Notes: generated by a model from the sequence alone, not told the origin. A stretch of DNA of 64,000 bases from Leclercia sp. AS011 (GCF_037152535.1 NZ_JBBCMA010000001.1:1240001-1304000), one strand, 5' to 3'. Positions 17,021-26,319 are shown, counted from the stretch's first letter. Program-made: numbers and translations.

Positions 17021-17929
17021 ATGTCCGATCCTGATTTTAACTTGCTGGTCGCGCTCGACATCCTGCTGGCAGAGGCCAGCGTTGCAGGTGCCGCGCGACG
17101 CTTAAACCTCAGTACATCCGCCATGAGCCGTACCCTCAGCAGGCTACGGGAGGTGACGGGCGATCCGATCCTGGTGCGGGCAGGTCGCACCATGGTGCTG
17201 ACCCCCTGGGCGGAAGCATCCCGGGACCGCGCCCGCAATGCGGTGCATGAGGCGAGGGCGGTGCTGCAACCCTCACTGGAGACGCTGAAGGTCGAAAATC
17301 TGGCGCGGCTTTTTACCATCAGAGCCAACGATGGATTTGTCGTCGCGTTTGGCCCGGCGCTGATCGCCGCCGTGGCGGAAGCGGCACCTGACGTGTGTAT
17401 CCGCTTTGCACCGAAACCGGAAAAAACGTCGCGCTATCTGCGTGAGGGTCTGGTCGACCTGGAGATTGGCGTGCAGAGCAATATGGGCCCTGAAATTCGC
17501 CTGCAGCGGCTCTTTCAGGACAGGTTTGTCGGTGCGGTTCGCAAGACGCATCCCCTGGCGACGTTACCGCAGATCGGCGTAGAGGATTATACCGCCTGGG
17601 GCCATGTGGTCGCCGCGCCCGACGGATCCTTACACGGCTTTGTGGATGACGCGCTGGCAGAGTCGGGCATGAAACGTAAGGTGGCAAGCGTGGTGCCAGG
17701 CTTTCCGACGGCATTGTCCGTGGCGCTGGCGTCCGATCTTATTGCCATGGTGCCCGCGCTCTATTTGATCAATCAGCAGATGACGGAGCAACTGCATGTT
17801 TTTGAATTACCTTTTAAAACCCGGACCATCACGGTTTCGCAGATGTGGCATCCCAGAATGGAAAAGGATCCCGGCCATCGCTGGCTGAGAGAGAAGATTA
17901 AAGCGGTGTGTCAGACGGCGGGTGGGTGA
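17021..17929 (+). CDS. LysR-family transcriptional regulator
   Basis: The N-terminal winged helix-turn-helix is clear (LDILLAEASVAGAARRLNLS, then TSAMSRTLSRLREVTGDPIL), followed by a LysR substrate-binding domain. It reads like the NodD/PcpR-like subgroup whose N-terminus is 'DPDFNLLVALD'. The start was put at 17021 with GAGG six bases upstream; 17018 also offers ATG, and the frame extends upstream to 16937 without family similarity. It is divergent from the MFS exporter, which it probably controls. About 302 residues. Confidence 0.87.
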   Translation: MSDPDFNLLVALDILLAEASVAGAARRLNLSTSAMSRTLSRLREVTGDPILVRAGRTMVLTPWAEASRDRARNAVHEARAVLQPSLETLKVENLARLFTIRANDGFVVAFGPALIAAVAEAAPDVCIRFAPKPEKTSRYLREGLVDLEIGVQSNMGPEIRLQRLFQDRFVGAVRKTHPLATLPQIGVEDYTAWGHVVAAPDGSLHGFVDDALAESGMKRKVASVVPGFPTALSVALASDLIAMVPALYLINQQMTEQLHVFELPFKTRTITVSQMWHPRMEKDPGHRWLREKIKAVCQTAGG

Positions 17930-17973
17930 AACTGCGCTCCGAATGGCAACCAGGCTATCCGGAGCGCTATCCT

Positions 17974-18951
17974 TTATACGTGCAGTTCTGCGACGACCTC
18001 GGCAACGCTTTTCACGCGGCGAATGCTGCCGATGCCTGTGCCGAGAGAGATATAGCCCTCGTCAGTATTGCCTTCAAGCATTCCCAGGCGCAGACCGCGT
18101 AATCCGCCCATCACCTTCGCCAGCTCTTCCTTACTGGTGCCCGCCTTATCCAGCGCAACCAGTTTATCGGCGAGCTTACCCGGCAACGAACGGTAGTAAT
18201 CGGGAAGGGTGCGGAACAGGCGCATATCCAGCCCGTTCGCGGCGATAATTTTGTCTTTTACTGATTGCGGTACGCGGCTTTCAAGCGTGCTGATAAATAC
18301 CGAGCCGGCAAACACACCCTGTGCGCCCAGGGCATGTGCGGCTCTGGCGGTTCGGTTGTCGGTTATCCCGCCCGCGGCCATAACCGGGACATTTTTCACC
18401 GCGTCGGCAATCAGCGGCACAATGGAGAAAGTGCCCAATGCGACGCCGGGCAAGGTGCCGCCTTCATCAAACCCCGTCGCCACAATGATATCGGCCCCGG
18501 CGGCTTCCGCGAGTCGGGTGTTTTCCGGAGAAGGGTTGATATCCCGGAAGATGATTTTGATCCCTGCGGTTTTCAGCTCATCAAACAGGGCAGGGATAAT
18601 GGAACCTTCGCCGTAGCCAGTGTAGACCACTGCATGCACAGCCTCCTCTTTGATGACGTTGAGGATGGACGGTGTCCAGATGTCATTTTCTGCCGTCGGG
18701 ATCAGATTGACGCCAAAAGGTTTCTCGGTGAGCATTTTGGTTTTGCGGATCTCTTCGCGCATTTTCTCGGCTGTCGCTTCCGGCGTTGAGACCGCCGTTT
18801 CGGCCGTTAATCCGGCATTGGGTCCGAGTACTCCCAGACCTCCGGCGTTACTTACCGCCGCCACCAGACGGGCATCGGTGAGCCATGACAGAGGCCCCTG
18901 AATGACATTTTTTTCGATACCCAGAATATGACTAACACTCTGATTTTGCAT
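17974..18951 (-). CDS. Nitronate monooxygenase / FabK-like flavoprotein
   Basis: The 325-residue protein is a TIM-barrel FMN enzyme of the 2-nitropropane dioxygenase family. Visible features are IQGPLSWLTDARLVAAVSNA and GGLGVLGPN at the N-terminus, the phosphate-binding PVMAAGGITDNRTARAAHAL, and GAQGVFAGSVF. It would oxidise alkyl nitronates (toxic nitro compounds such as propionate-3-nitronate) with FMN; FabK-type enoyl reductase activity is less likely in an enterobacterium with FabI. A LysR gene is transcribed divergently from it and probably regulates it. It converges with the LysR gene ending at 17929. Confidence 0.88.
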   Translation of the reverse strand: MQNQSVSHILGIEKNVIQGPLSWLTDARLVAAVSNAGGLGVLGPNAGLTAETAVSTPEATAEKMREEIRKTKMLTEKPFGVNLIPTAENDIWTPSILNVIKEEAVHAVVYTGYGEGSIIPALFDELKTAGIKIIFRDINPSPENTRLAEAAGADIIVATGFDEGGTLPGVALGTFSIVPLIADAVKNVPVMAAGGITDNRTARAAHALGAQGVFAGSVFISTLESRVPQSVKDKIIAANGLDMRLFRTLPDYYRSLPGKLADKLVALDKAGTSKEELAKVMGGLRGLRLGMLEGNTDEGYISLGTGIGSIRRVKSVAEVVAELHV

Positions 18952-19101
18952 GAGACATTTCCTTTAACAAAGACGGTTCGTAGACCGGAATAGCCTGAGT
19001 CTACTCGCCGCTTTTGTTCTGAAAAATAGCGAATATCCTTCATCACTTTTACAAAATCAGTAACAATGGGCGTGTTATTCATTTCGGGATATAGGCGTGC
19101 T

Positions 19102-19998
19102 ATGCAAATCAACGTGTACGAACTGATGCGGATCTTTATTGAGATCGTCGAGTCAGGCAGTTTTTCCCAGACGTCAGAAAACCTGCAAATTCACCGGCCC
19201 GCAGTGACCAGAGCGATCAAACAGCTGGAGCAGCACACGGGGGTGCGTTTGCTGCACCGTACAACCCGGCGAATCACCCTGACACCCGAAGGGGAAGAGT
19301 TTTACCGCAGCAGTAAGCCCTTGCTGGAACAAACCGATGCTTTATTAGGCTCTTTCGTCGCGGGCCGTTCATTATGCGGGCAGCTGCGTGTGGATATGCC
19401 CGTATCGATTGCCGCAATGCTGGTTGTACCCAGGTTGCCGGATTTCTATCGCCATTATCCCGGGATTGAAGTGGTGCTCAGCAGCTCCGATCGGCGTAAA
19501 GATATGCTGCGTGATGGCCTGGACTGCATCGTCCGTGTCGGTCCGCTGGAAGACGGTGACTATGTGGCTCGCTCGCTGGGTAAGATTAAACTGGTCACCT
19601 GCGCCAGCCCGGCATACCTTGCGGAGTATGGGGTGCCTGAAACGCTGGACGATCTGCAGCATCACCAGGGCGTGAACTGGTTTAACATTAACAGCCGACA
19701 AATTATGCCGTGGGTGTTTCAGTCGCCGTCTGGCATTGAGGAACTTAATCTGCCGGGCAAACTGGTACTGGATAATTCAGAAGTCTACATTGCGGCGGGT
19801 CTGGCCGGGCTGGGGTTATTGCAGGGCATGGATTTCTTTTTACGCCCGTACATCAATAACGGACGTCTGGTAGAAGTGTTGCCTGGTCATCCGGTTCCGG
19901 CGCGACAGTTGTCCGTGCTTTATCCACACCGGCATATTTCACCGAAAGTGCGGGTCTTTACGCAGTGGCTTGAGACGGTGTTGAAGGCGTATACCTAA
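19102..19998 (+). CDS. LysR-family transcriptional regulator
   Basis: This regulator of about 298 residues starts at 19102 (ATG, MQINVYELMRIF); a start at 19066 would add twelve residues not typical of LysR. The helix-turn-helix is in SFSQTSENLQIHRPAVTRAI, and the following RLLHRTTRRITLTPEGEEFY is the conserved hinge motif of the CrgA/DsdC-like group. A complete substrate-binding domain follows. It is divergent from the nitronate monooxygenase gene with 150 bp between them, so that gene is its most likely target. Confidence 0.87.
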   Translation: MQINVYELMRIFIEIVESGSFSQTSENLQIHRPAVTRAIKQLEQHTGVRLLHRTTRRITLTPEGEEFYRSSKPLLEQTDALLGSFVAGRSLCGQLRVDMPVSIAAMLVVPRLPDFYRHYPGIEVVLSSSDRRKDMLRDGLDCIVRVGPLEDGDYVARSLGKIKLVTCASPAYLAEYGVPETLDDLQHHQGVNWFNINSRQIMPWVFQSPSGIEELNLPGKLVLDNSEVYIAAGLAGLGLLQGMDFFLRPYINNGRLVEVLPGHPVPARQLSVLYPHRHISPKVRVFTQWLETVLKAYT

Positions 19999-20018
19999 AA
20001 TTGGGGCAGGGTGGATGA

Positions 20019-20639
20019 ATGAAAGTGATACTGGTGCGGCACGCGGAAACAGAGTGGAATGTGCGGGGAATTATTCAGGGGCACAGTGACAGCGCGTTAA
20101 CCCGTCACGGATTGCATGAAACATCGGCCTTACTGGCCGCGCTTGCAGCAAGTGATTACCGGGTCGAAAGTGTTTACGCATCTCCGCTTGGCCGTGCATG
20201 GCAAATGGGCCAGAGCCTGGCTGAGGGCTTTCGCTGCCCATTGACGGCAGAACCCGCTCTTACAGAGCAAGCCTTTGGTCAGTTTGAAGGAGTGTCATCA
20301 GAGCTGCTCATCCAAAACTATCCAAACGATGCCCGTGCATTGTTCGAACTTGATGCAGCGTATTGCCCACCGGGTGGTGAATCTCTCGCGCAGGCTTCTC
20401 AGCGGGTGATGTATTTTTTACATCACCTGGAATCAACATCACATCATCAAACAATTTGTATTGTGACTCACGGGCATGTCAGTCAGGGCGTTCTGGCGAT
20501 TCTTAAAGACGGGACTATCGATAATTTCCCACGATATGCACAACCCAACGCGAGTTACTCGGTGTTCGATCTGATAAACGGGAAATGTACCGATGTCAGA
20601 TGGGGAATTGCCACACACTTGCTTCAACTTCGTTGGTGA
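20019..20639 (+). CDS. Histidine phosphatase family protein (GpmB/CobC-like)
   Basis: 206 residues with the histidine phosphatase signature LVRHAETEWN (catalytic His about residue 8), RGIIQGHSDSALTRHG, the second Arg in YASPLGRAWQM, the acid Glu in FGQFEGVSSE, and the second His in IVTHGHVSQGV. The family removes phosphate from sugar phosphates, nucleotides or cobalamin precursors through a phospho-His intermediate. It starts 20 bp after a LysR gene and may be co-transcribed with it. The substrate is unknown. Confidence 0.88.
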   Translation: MKVILVRHAETEWNVRGIIQGHSDSALTRHGLHETSALLAALAASDYRVESVYASPLGRAWQMGQSLAEGFRCPLTAEPALTEQAFGQFEGVSSELLIQNYPNDARALFELDAAYCPPGGESLAQASQRVMYFLHHLESTSHHQTICIVTHGHVSQGVLAILKDGTIDNFPRYAQPNASYSVFDLINGKCTDVRWGIATHLLQLRW

Positions 20640-21032
20640 ACAACACGAGAATGAAAACTCCTCTGTGATAAATGGCTGGACAGGAAAGGGAAGGTTGTGG
20701 TGCACGCGTATTGGGTTGTCTGCATAAGGATATGGGACAGGATGGTGTCGGTACAAATATCGCATTTAACATAATATACATTATGCGCACTTGAGGAATA
20801 ATACCTCAAATCCACAGTCCATATCTGACCAAACTGACTCGTTTGCTTTACAGCCTCACCACTGCGGCTACTGCTTTCAAAGCGATGATTATCATAAAGC
20901 TTCCTTTATCCTCTGCATGACGTAATGCTACAGGCTATGATTATGGGCCTGGGCCTCCCTCATAATTCCGGAAACTCTAAATAATGATTCTCTACTGGTC
21001 ACCTGCCGATCCTGCCCGCAAGGGATACCTGT
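20640..21032. other. 393-bp intergenic region with small palindromes
   Basis: No credible gene was seen. A palindromic element at 20769-20790 contains CATAAT-ATAC-ATTATG inside the outer pair CGCAT/ATGCG, and an adjacent hairpin TTGAGG/CCTCAA lies at 20791-20809. They may be regulator sites for the MFS gene that starts at 21033. The region is richer in A+T than its surroundings. Confidence 0.5.
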
Positions 21033-22256
21033 ATGACTGATGCACATCAGGCTGGCGAAATGATCAACCGGTCTGCCAGAAATAGCTGGCTGATCGTTGC
21101 TGCCCGTTTCATCTCTGACTTCGGCGCATTTTTAAATATGGTGGCGTTATCCACCTATGTTTACCTGCTAAGCCAAAGTGTGACGCAAGTGAGTATTTTT
21201 CTGGCGTGTCGCGTTACCGGAGGAATTTTAGCAAGCGTGTTTGGCGTCCCTTACTTCAGACGCTTCAGCGGGCGCTTGCCCCTGGTCATACTTGATATTG
21301 TTCGCGCTGCGCTGCTGGCACTGTTATTAATTTTCCCCTCTGCCATACAACTTTATCTTTTGCCTTTTATCGCTCTGGGAATTGGTATAGGCAATTCCAT
21401 GTTCGCAATTGGGCTAAACAGCCAGTTACCCTGGTGGGTGGATGATTCCCGCCGGGTTGCAACGAATGCCTGGTTGACTTCAGCCTCTGCGACGGGAGCT
21501 GTGACAGGAAGCATGGTGTCAGGTATTTTGCTGGCGACAAAAGGTTATGAGCTGGTATTCGTCACCAATATTCTCACCTATCTCCTCGCCGGTTTATGTA
21601 TTCTGCCTTTACGCTTTCTGATTACCCCCGCGGGAGCTGAGATAAAAAATCAGCGTAAAGAATGGGCTAATCTTGTTAAAGGGCTACGAGCCGCACCGCT
21701 GATGGCCGGAATGTTGTTGATAACAATGGCGGATACTCTCGGCAGTGCTGCCCATAACGTAGGTTTTCCCATTATTTCAGAGCTTCTGACGGCTGACGCG
21801 CCAGGCAAAACGATGGGGCTTCTGCTGGCCCTCTGGGCCGGTGGTAAATTTGCCGGAGCCAGAACGTCGAATTACTTTTTGCTTACGCGTGGGATACGAA
21901 ATGAGCGTCTGTTTTTTTATGGCGTGGCCTTGATGTCCCTGGGGTTTATTTTCACTTTCCAACAAAATACCGTTTCTCTGGCGCTATTTTTTATTTTCTT
22001 CGCGGGTATTGGAGATGGACTTGCGGATGTCAGTCTGATTTCGCGGATCCAAAGCGAAGTTGAATCTTTACGACTGCCTGTTTTTAGCTTGATGACGCTG
22101 TTACAGATGACAGGATTCGGGGTTGGAATGTTGATAGTGGCCCCCTTTTATCTCTGGTTTGCTCCCTCGGTGGTTATTATTATTTTTCACGGGATCCCTT
22201 TACTGACGTTGATCTGCGTAGGGATATACAGCCGACGGAAACCGTCCTTACGTTAG
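21033..22256 (+). CDS. MFS transporter, 12-helix
   Basis: A 407-residue major facilitator superfamily carrier with about 12 hydrophobic segments. The first (LIVAARFISDFGAFLNMVAL) and the GNSMFAIGLNSQLPWWVDD loop resemble the MFS_3/EntS-like exporter group rather than sugar porters. The RRFSGRLPLVILD loop corresponds to motif A. The ATG follows a GGGAT-like ribosome site. The gene and its upstream region have visibly lower GC than the flanking genes, which suggests separate acquisition. The substrate is unknown, and no regulator adjoins it. Confidence 0.82.
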   Translation: MTDAHQAGEMINRSARNSWLIVAARFISDFGAFLNMVALSTYVYLLSQSVTQVSIFLACRVTGGILASVFGVPYFRRFSGRLPLVILDIVRAALLALLLIFPSAIQLYLLPFIALGIGIGNSMFAIGLNSQLPWWVDDSRRVATNAWLTSASATGAVTGSMVSGILLATKGYELVFVTNILTYLLAGLCILPLRFLITPAGAEIKNQRKEWANLVKGLRAAPLMAGMLLITMADTLGSAAHNVGFPIISELLTADAPGKTMGLLLALWAGGKFAGARTSNYFLLTRGIRNERLFFYGVALMSLGFIFTFQQNTVSLALFFIFFAGIGDGLADVSLISRIQSEVESLRLPVFSLMTLLQMTGFGVGMLIVAPFYLWFAPSVVIIIFHGIPLLTLICVGIYSRRKPSLR

Positions 22257-22272
22257 GTACGGACTTGAACAT

Positions 22273-22304
22273 AAAAAAGCCGCGAGCAGTTTCCCACTCG
22301 CGGC
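22273..22304 (-). terminator. Rho-independent terminator of yebG
   Basis: On the minus strand GCCGCGAG (22297-22304) pairs with CTCGCGGC (22279-22286) over a 10-base loop and is followed by six T. It lies 31 bases past the yebG stop. Confidence 0.88.
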
Positions 22305-22334
22305 GACAGAATCAGTGATGATGTGTTCCGGCAA

Positions 22335-22652
22335 TCAGGCGGCTTTTACCGCTCTGATTTTTTTACTGCTCTCAGCATCTGACTCTGTTTTCTCTGTTGC
22401 AGTGGCGGCATGAGGATCAGGGAGCTTGCTGGTACGCAGAATATGCTGCACGGCCTCTTTCTGCTCGGCGAGATACAGCCCGAGGTTCTCAGCCTGCGTC
22501 TCATCCATCTGCATTTCGCTTTGCAACAGCCAGTCGGTGAACGCTTCTGCCAGGTCGAGCAGTTTGTCGTGCGCGTCAGCCTCTTTCTTACTGGCAAATG
22601 TCATTTTCTCTTCACCTTTTCTTACGACAACAAATTTTGTTTCAACAGCCAT
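22335..22652 (-). CDS. yebG: SOS-inducible protein YebG
   Basis: The 105-residue protein matches YebG of E. coli (96 residues): MAVETKFVVVRKGEEKM, FASKKEADAHDKLLDLAEAF and LAEQKEAVQHILRTSKLP are the family hallmarks. The C-terminal 25 residues are low-complexity and charged. It is a small DNA-damage-inducible protein of unproven mechanism. The start was fixed at 22652, because a longer frame would place its start inside a perfect LexA box at 22667-22682. The gene is monocistronic, with a strong terminator behind it. Confidence 0.93.
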   Translation of the reverse strand: MAVETKFVVVRKGEEKMTFASKKEADAHDKLLDLAEAFTDWLLQSEMQMDETQAENLGLYLAEQKEAVQHILRTSKLPDPHAATATEKTESDAESSKKIRAVKAA

Positions 22653-22666
22653 TATGCACCCCCGCA

Positions 22667-22682
22667 CTGTAATTATATACAG
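22667..22682 (-). promoter_or_regulatory. LexA box of yebG
   Basis: CTGTAATTATATACAG fits the LexA consensus CTGT-N8-ACAG with an A/T-only centre. It ends 15 bases before the yebG start, so LexA would block transcription until SOS induction. Confidence 0.93.
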
Positions 22683-22727
22683 TATAGCAGTTCCGGCGCA
22701 GTGTTGCAGCCTTAATGTGCGTCGATG

Positions 22728-23981
22728 TTATGCCTCCTGCAAACGCGCCAGCATCTTGAGCCTGCAGACATAAATAATCGCGCACAGCAGCAGACTGAAT
22801 AGTGCCGTGCAGATAAATACGCCCGCCCCGGTCGTGGCCAGCATCACGCCACCGATTAACGGCCCGACAGCGACCCCCAGCGTCGTCAAGGTTGAAGCCC
22901 CCAGATAAGCACCGCGATGCGCTGCCGGGGCTAACTGATCGAGCAAAATGTTCAGGTTCGGCATCAGAATCGCCTCCCCCATGCTAAAGATGGCCGTGAC
23001 CGTCAGCCATGCCCAGATTTCCGTTGATCGGGTGGCAAAAAAGCACAGCTGCGACAACGCGAAAATGGCACCGCCGATCAGTATGCGTTTCGGCAGGTTG
23101 ATCTGCGCCAGAAAGCGCATGATAAAGCTCTGGAACACCAGCACGGTACAGGCGTTGGTAACCAGTATCAGGGTGATCAGCTTAACCGCCGCGTTGCCGT
23201 CAAGTGACATCAGATACTGGGGTAACACCGCTTCGTAATGGATAAAAACAACGCTGCACAGAATGCTGCACAGCAGTGCCGCGATGTAGATCCTGTCCCT
23301 GGCGATAATCCCCATCACCTGGTGTAGCTTTATCGCAGGGGCACCGCCGCCCTGCTCTTCGCCCAGCAATTTACCCGCCGGAATAAACAGCAGCACGTAG
23401 ACGAAAAATGGCAGATAGGTCAGCCCGGTGATCAGGAAGGTCCCCTTCTGGGATGTCAGGCCAAAGACGAGCCCCACCAGCGGGCCGAACACCGCCGCGA
23501 CGTTGATCAGGTAGTAACGCATTTGCAGAGCAAGCGCACGACGGCGTCGGTCGCCCAGCAAATCGCTCATCAGCGCACGCACCGGAGGATCCACCCACGC
23601 AAAACATACGCCGATGATCATCAGCCCGGTAATAAACAGCCCCATCCCGGAGGCCTGCGCCAGAATGGTATATCCCACAGCGGAAAACCCGCAGCCCAGC
23701 AGAAGAATGATCCGCCGTCCCAGCCGGTCCGAAATCTGCCCGCCATACATACCGAGCACCACCGATAAAAGTGCGCTACTGGTCATCGCCACGCCAATGG
23801 CAATCGGCGACATATGATAATTTTGCGTCATGATAACGGCGATAAACGGCCATGCCATGAAATAGCTGAAGCGCACAACGAAAGTAAAAAAGAGCAGCGC
23901 ATGAACCGTCGCCGGGAAAGTTTTTAACGTCTGAAAGAGACCCGGAGCCGCACTCACTTCAGCGGCGGGTTTTGTCGTCAT
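22728..23981 (-). CDS. MFS transporter, MdtH-like group
   Basis: 417 residues, about 12 predicted helices. Motif A is well conserved (GMYGGQISDRLGRRIILLLG, about residues 79-98), and the loop WVDPPVRALMSDLLGDRRRR before helix 6 is typical of the MdtH/YitG-like drug-efflux branch. It should be an inner-membrane proton-coupled exporter; the substrate is not predictable. The upstream 250 bp on the same strand are A+T-rich and should hold its promoter. It does not overlap yebG and is probably transcribed alone. Confidence 0.83.
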   Translation of the reverse strand: MTTKPAAEVSAAPGLFQTLKTFPATVHALLFFTFVVRFSYFMAWPFIAVIMTQNYHMSPIAIGVAMTSSALLSVVLGMYGGQISDRLGRRIILLLGCGFSAVGYTILAQASGMGLFITGLMIIGVCFAWVDPPVRALMSDLLGDRRRRALALQMRYYLINVAAVFGPLVGLVFGLTSQKGTFLITGLTYLPFFVYVLLFIPAGKLLGEEQGGGAPAIKLHQVMGIIARDRIYIAALLCSILCSVVFIHYEAVLPQYLMSLDGNAAVKLITLILVTNACTVLVFQSFIMRFLAQINLPKRILIGGAIFALSQLCFFATRSTEIWAWLTVTAIFSMGEAILMPNLNILLDQLAPAAHRGAYLGASTLTTLGVAVGPLIGGVMLATTGAGVFICTALFSLLLCAIIYVCRLKMLARLQEA

Positions 23982-24186
23982 AAGTCATCCTAATGATTAT
24001 TTTTATTAAAATATCGTTTCGCTATTAATAATAAACGACTAAATATTAATAAGATTATTCAGTAGCGGCTGCAATATAAATGTTAAATAAATGTATAATT
24101 TGCCAGCTTATGATGTGAGGACTACGGGTCGCAGAGAAATATAAAGGAAAGAAAGTATCAGGCCACAAAATGCAGTTGTTAATACT

Positions 24187-24218
24187 AAAAAACCGGCAAC
24201 CCATTGCAGGCTGCCGGT
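24187..24218 (-). terminator. Rho-independent terminator of the ada/DapF-like unit
   Basis: On the minus strand ACCGGCA (24212-24218) pairs with TGCCGGT (24192-24198) and is followed by a run of six T. It lies ten bases beyond the DapF-like stop. Confidence 0.85.
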
Positions 24219-24228
24219 CTGAGCGTCT

Positions 24229-25088
24229 TTACAGGCTGCGGGGATCATACCCACCAGCAAAACAGTCTTCGTCCAGCGTCAGGCTACCAATTTTATGTAC
24301 CGGACCACTCATGCTGACCTGAAAATCCTCACTGAAAGTGATTAGCAGCTGTCCACCCGGCATAATCACCTTAACCCGATTGTCGACCCGATCGAGTTTG
24401 CGCATTACGCTGGCCGCCGCGCAGCTACTGCTTCCGGATGCCATTGTAAAACCGGCGCCCCGCTCCCAGATACCGATACGCAGCGTGTTGCGATCCACCA
24501 CCTCCACCAGCTGGACGTTGGTGCGTTTTGGAAACACGGGATGGCTTTCGATTTGCGGCCCTAAGCAGTGAACCTCCGCCAGGTCGAGCTTATCCACCAG
24601 CACGACACAGTGCGGATTACCCATTGAAACCAGCGATACCAGTCGGGTTTCATCCGCCAGCGTCAGGGATAATTCAACGCTTCGGGTTGTTCAATCAGGG
24701 CGGGCAGCGCCGCCGGACTGAACTTAGCCTGCCCCATCTCCACCGTAATATGATGAGGATCGTCATGGACCCGGCAATGCACGTCCCCGCCCGCAGTGTG
24801 CACTAAGAAGGACTCATGTCCAACGCGGCCGATATCAAAAAGATAACGGGCATAGATGCGCAGACCGTTACCGCTTTTCTCAGCTTCTGAACCGTCCGGA
24901 TTGATGATTCGCAACGTGGGCGCGTTTAGATCGCCACTGTCGATAAGCAGCCCGTCAGAGCCAATCCCATAGTGGCGATGACATAAGGTACGGATCTGTT
25001 CGTTACTTAGCTGTTCGGCGACAGAACGGTGGCACACCAGGTAATCATTACCGAGGCCGTGATATTTATGGAATAGCAAAGGCGTCAT
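24229..25088 (-). pseudogene. DapF-like epimerase-fold gene, frameshifted, both catalytic Cys replaced by Ser
   Basis: Two frames together encode a diaminopimelate-epimerase-fold protein. 24663-25088 gives the N-half (FHKYHGLGNDYLVCHR ... PDGSEAEKSGNGLR); the frame then shifts by one base near 24663-24670, and the C-half continues as LADETRLVSLVSMGNPHCVV down to 24229. In true DapF the two active-site cysteines sit in QCGNG and ACGSG; here the matching motifs are KSGNG and ASGSSSC, so both are Ser. I believe such double-Ser homologues exist as a separate subfamily, so the substitution may be ancestral and only the frameshift recent. No Shine-Dalgarno is seen before the ATG. It lies 48 bp downstream of ada. 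A sequencing error could also explain the shift. Confidence 0.75.
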
Positions 25089-25136
25089 GGAGAGGGTTCT
25101 GAATTTGATTATTTAACAAATACATTACCGTATTTT

Positions 25137-26204
25137 TCAGCCCGCGGAACCAAAAAGTGAACGCTGCTTTCGTTCATGTTCAATCAGCCATTCTTTACGG
25201 GCGATCCCTCCGCCGTAACCGGTCATCGCCCCCTCTTTGCCAATAATCCGGTGGCATGGAATGACAATGGCTATCCGGTTGGCACCATTTGCCGCGGCCA
25301 CCGCGCGAACGGCAGCGGGTTTCCCAATCTGCCCGGCCAGAGACTGATACCAGGAGGTTTGCCCATAAGGAATGTCGCGTAGCGCCTGCCAGACGGCACG
25401 CTGGAAATCAGTGCCGGGCGCATCGAGCGTCAGCCCAAACTCTTGGCGCGTACCGGCGAAATACTCGCCGATCTCTTTTTCCGCCTGTCGGGTGTGACTA
25501 TTTTCTCCCGACATGATCCTCGCTTTTAACCGTCGCTGGAGATCGCGAAACTCCGTCTCCAGCATACGACGATCGGTAAATTCCAGCAGACAAACGCCCC
25601 GTTCCGTAGCGCATACAAACATGGGGCCAAGCGTGGTGGTGAAACGGTGAATGACGATCACCCGGGTCTGTTCAGTTGGCGCAACGCCGGTAAGACGCTT
25701 ACAGGTATAGCCAAAGCCGCTCAATGATTCATAACCACTGTCAAAAGCGACATCGGTGGCGTTACGTCCCCCTTTTAACTCCTGCAGGGCAACATTTACC
25801 CGCTGCATTCGTTGAAAGGCCTGAAAGGTAATACCGTGGTGTTGCAGAAACCAGCGCCGCACCCGCTCGGGGCTGATGTCATGACTTCGTAGGGCTGTAT
25901 CACTTATCCGGGCTTTGGGATCTGCGCGAACAAGCTCAAGCGCCTGTTCAATGAATGACGGCGCACTGTGGGCGTTTTCCGTGGGTCGACACACTTTACA
26001 GGGGCGATAACCGGCATCGAGCGCAGATTTAAAATCTTGATAAAATTCGACGTTTTCACGTTTCGGTTTCCGCGCCCGGCATACGGCAATACAGAATACC
26101 CCTGTCGTTTTGACGCCAACGTAAAACACCCCCGTATACCCGGGATCACGTTCAAGTAATGCCTGATACCAGAGATCGCACTGCTTAATATCAAGCACTT
26201 TCAT
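25137..26204 (-). CDS. ada: Ada: methylphosphotriester/O6-methylguanine-DNA methyltransferase and regulator
   Basis: The 355-residue protein has the full Ada layout. The zinc-binding Ada domain (about residues 1-80) carries GVFCIAVCRARKPKRENVEFY and CKVCRP, giving the four-cysteine site in which the first Cys accepts methyl groups from phosphotriesters. An AraC-type helix-turn-helix follows (about 85-185), then the O6-alkylguanine-DNA alkyltransferase domain with the acceptor IPCHRIIG and the Arg finger region RAVAAANGANRIAIVIPC. Methylated Ada activates its own operon. The start was set at ATG 26204 with AGAGG nine bases upstream. Its first codons overlap the tail of a truncated PEP-mutase-family frame (26191-26319). 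No canonical Ada box was found upstream. Confidence 0.92.
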   Translation of the reverse strand: MKVLDIKQCDLWYQALLERDPGYTGVFYVGVKTTGVFCIAVCRARKPKRENVEFYQDFKSALDAGYRPCKVCRPTENAHSAPSFIEQALELVRADPKARISDTALRSHDISPERVRRWFLQHHGITFQAFQRMQRVNVALQELKGGRNATDVAFDSGYESLSGFGYTCKRLTGVAPTEQTRVIVIHRFTTTLGPMFVCATERGVCLLEFTDRRMLETEFRDLQRRLKARIMSGENSHTRQAEKEIGEYFAGTRQEFGLTLDAPGTDFQRAVWQALRDIPYGQTSWYQSLAGQIGKPAAVRAVAAANGANRIAIVIPCHRIIGKEGAMTGYGGGIARKEWLIEHERKQRSLFGSAG

Positions 26205-26319
26205 TAGCAAAGACCTCTGCAAGATACCCTGCCTGGTGCGCAGCTATTGCACTGGCCGCATCCCAGACATTCGCGATAAGTAAGGGGGTGTCCTGATGGT
26301 GAAGTTCAGCGAAGGTCAT
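26191..26319 (-). pseudogene. Remnant of an isocitrate lyase/PEP mutase family gene
   Basis: The 42-codon frame beginning at 26319 reads MTFAELHHQDTPLLIANVWD and AASAIAAHQAGY, which is the N-terminus of the ICL/PEP-phosphonomutase family (normally about 250 residues). After Tyr32 the similarity stops and the frame runs through the ada ribosome site, ending inside ada codons 4-5. A strong AGGAGATAATC precedes its ATG, so it is probably still translated, now as a leader overlapping ada. The simplest reading is an in-frame-independent deletion of the remaining ~200 codons joining the two genes. Confidence 0.75.

Noticed and set aside
24640..24690. Programmed ribosomal frameshift in the DapF-like gene
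   Set aside because: The needed shift is -1, but there is no X-XXY-YYZ heptamer or following pseudoknot; a plain one-base loss is simpler.
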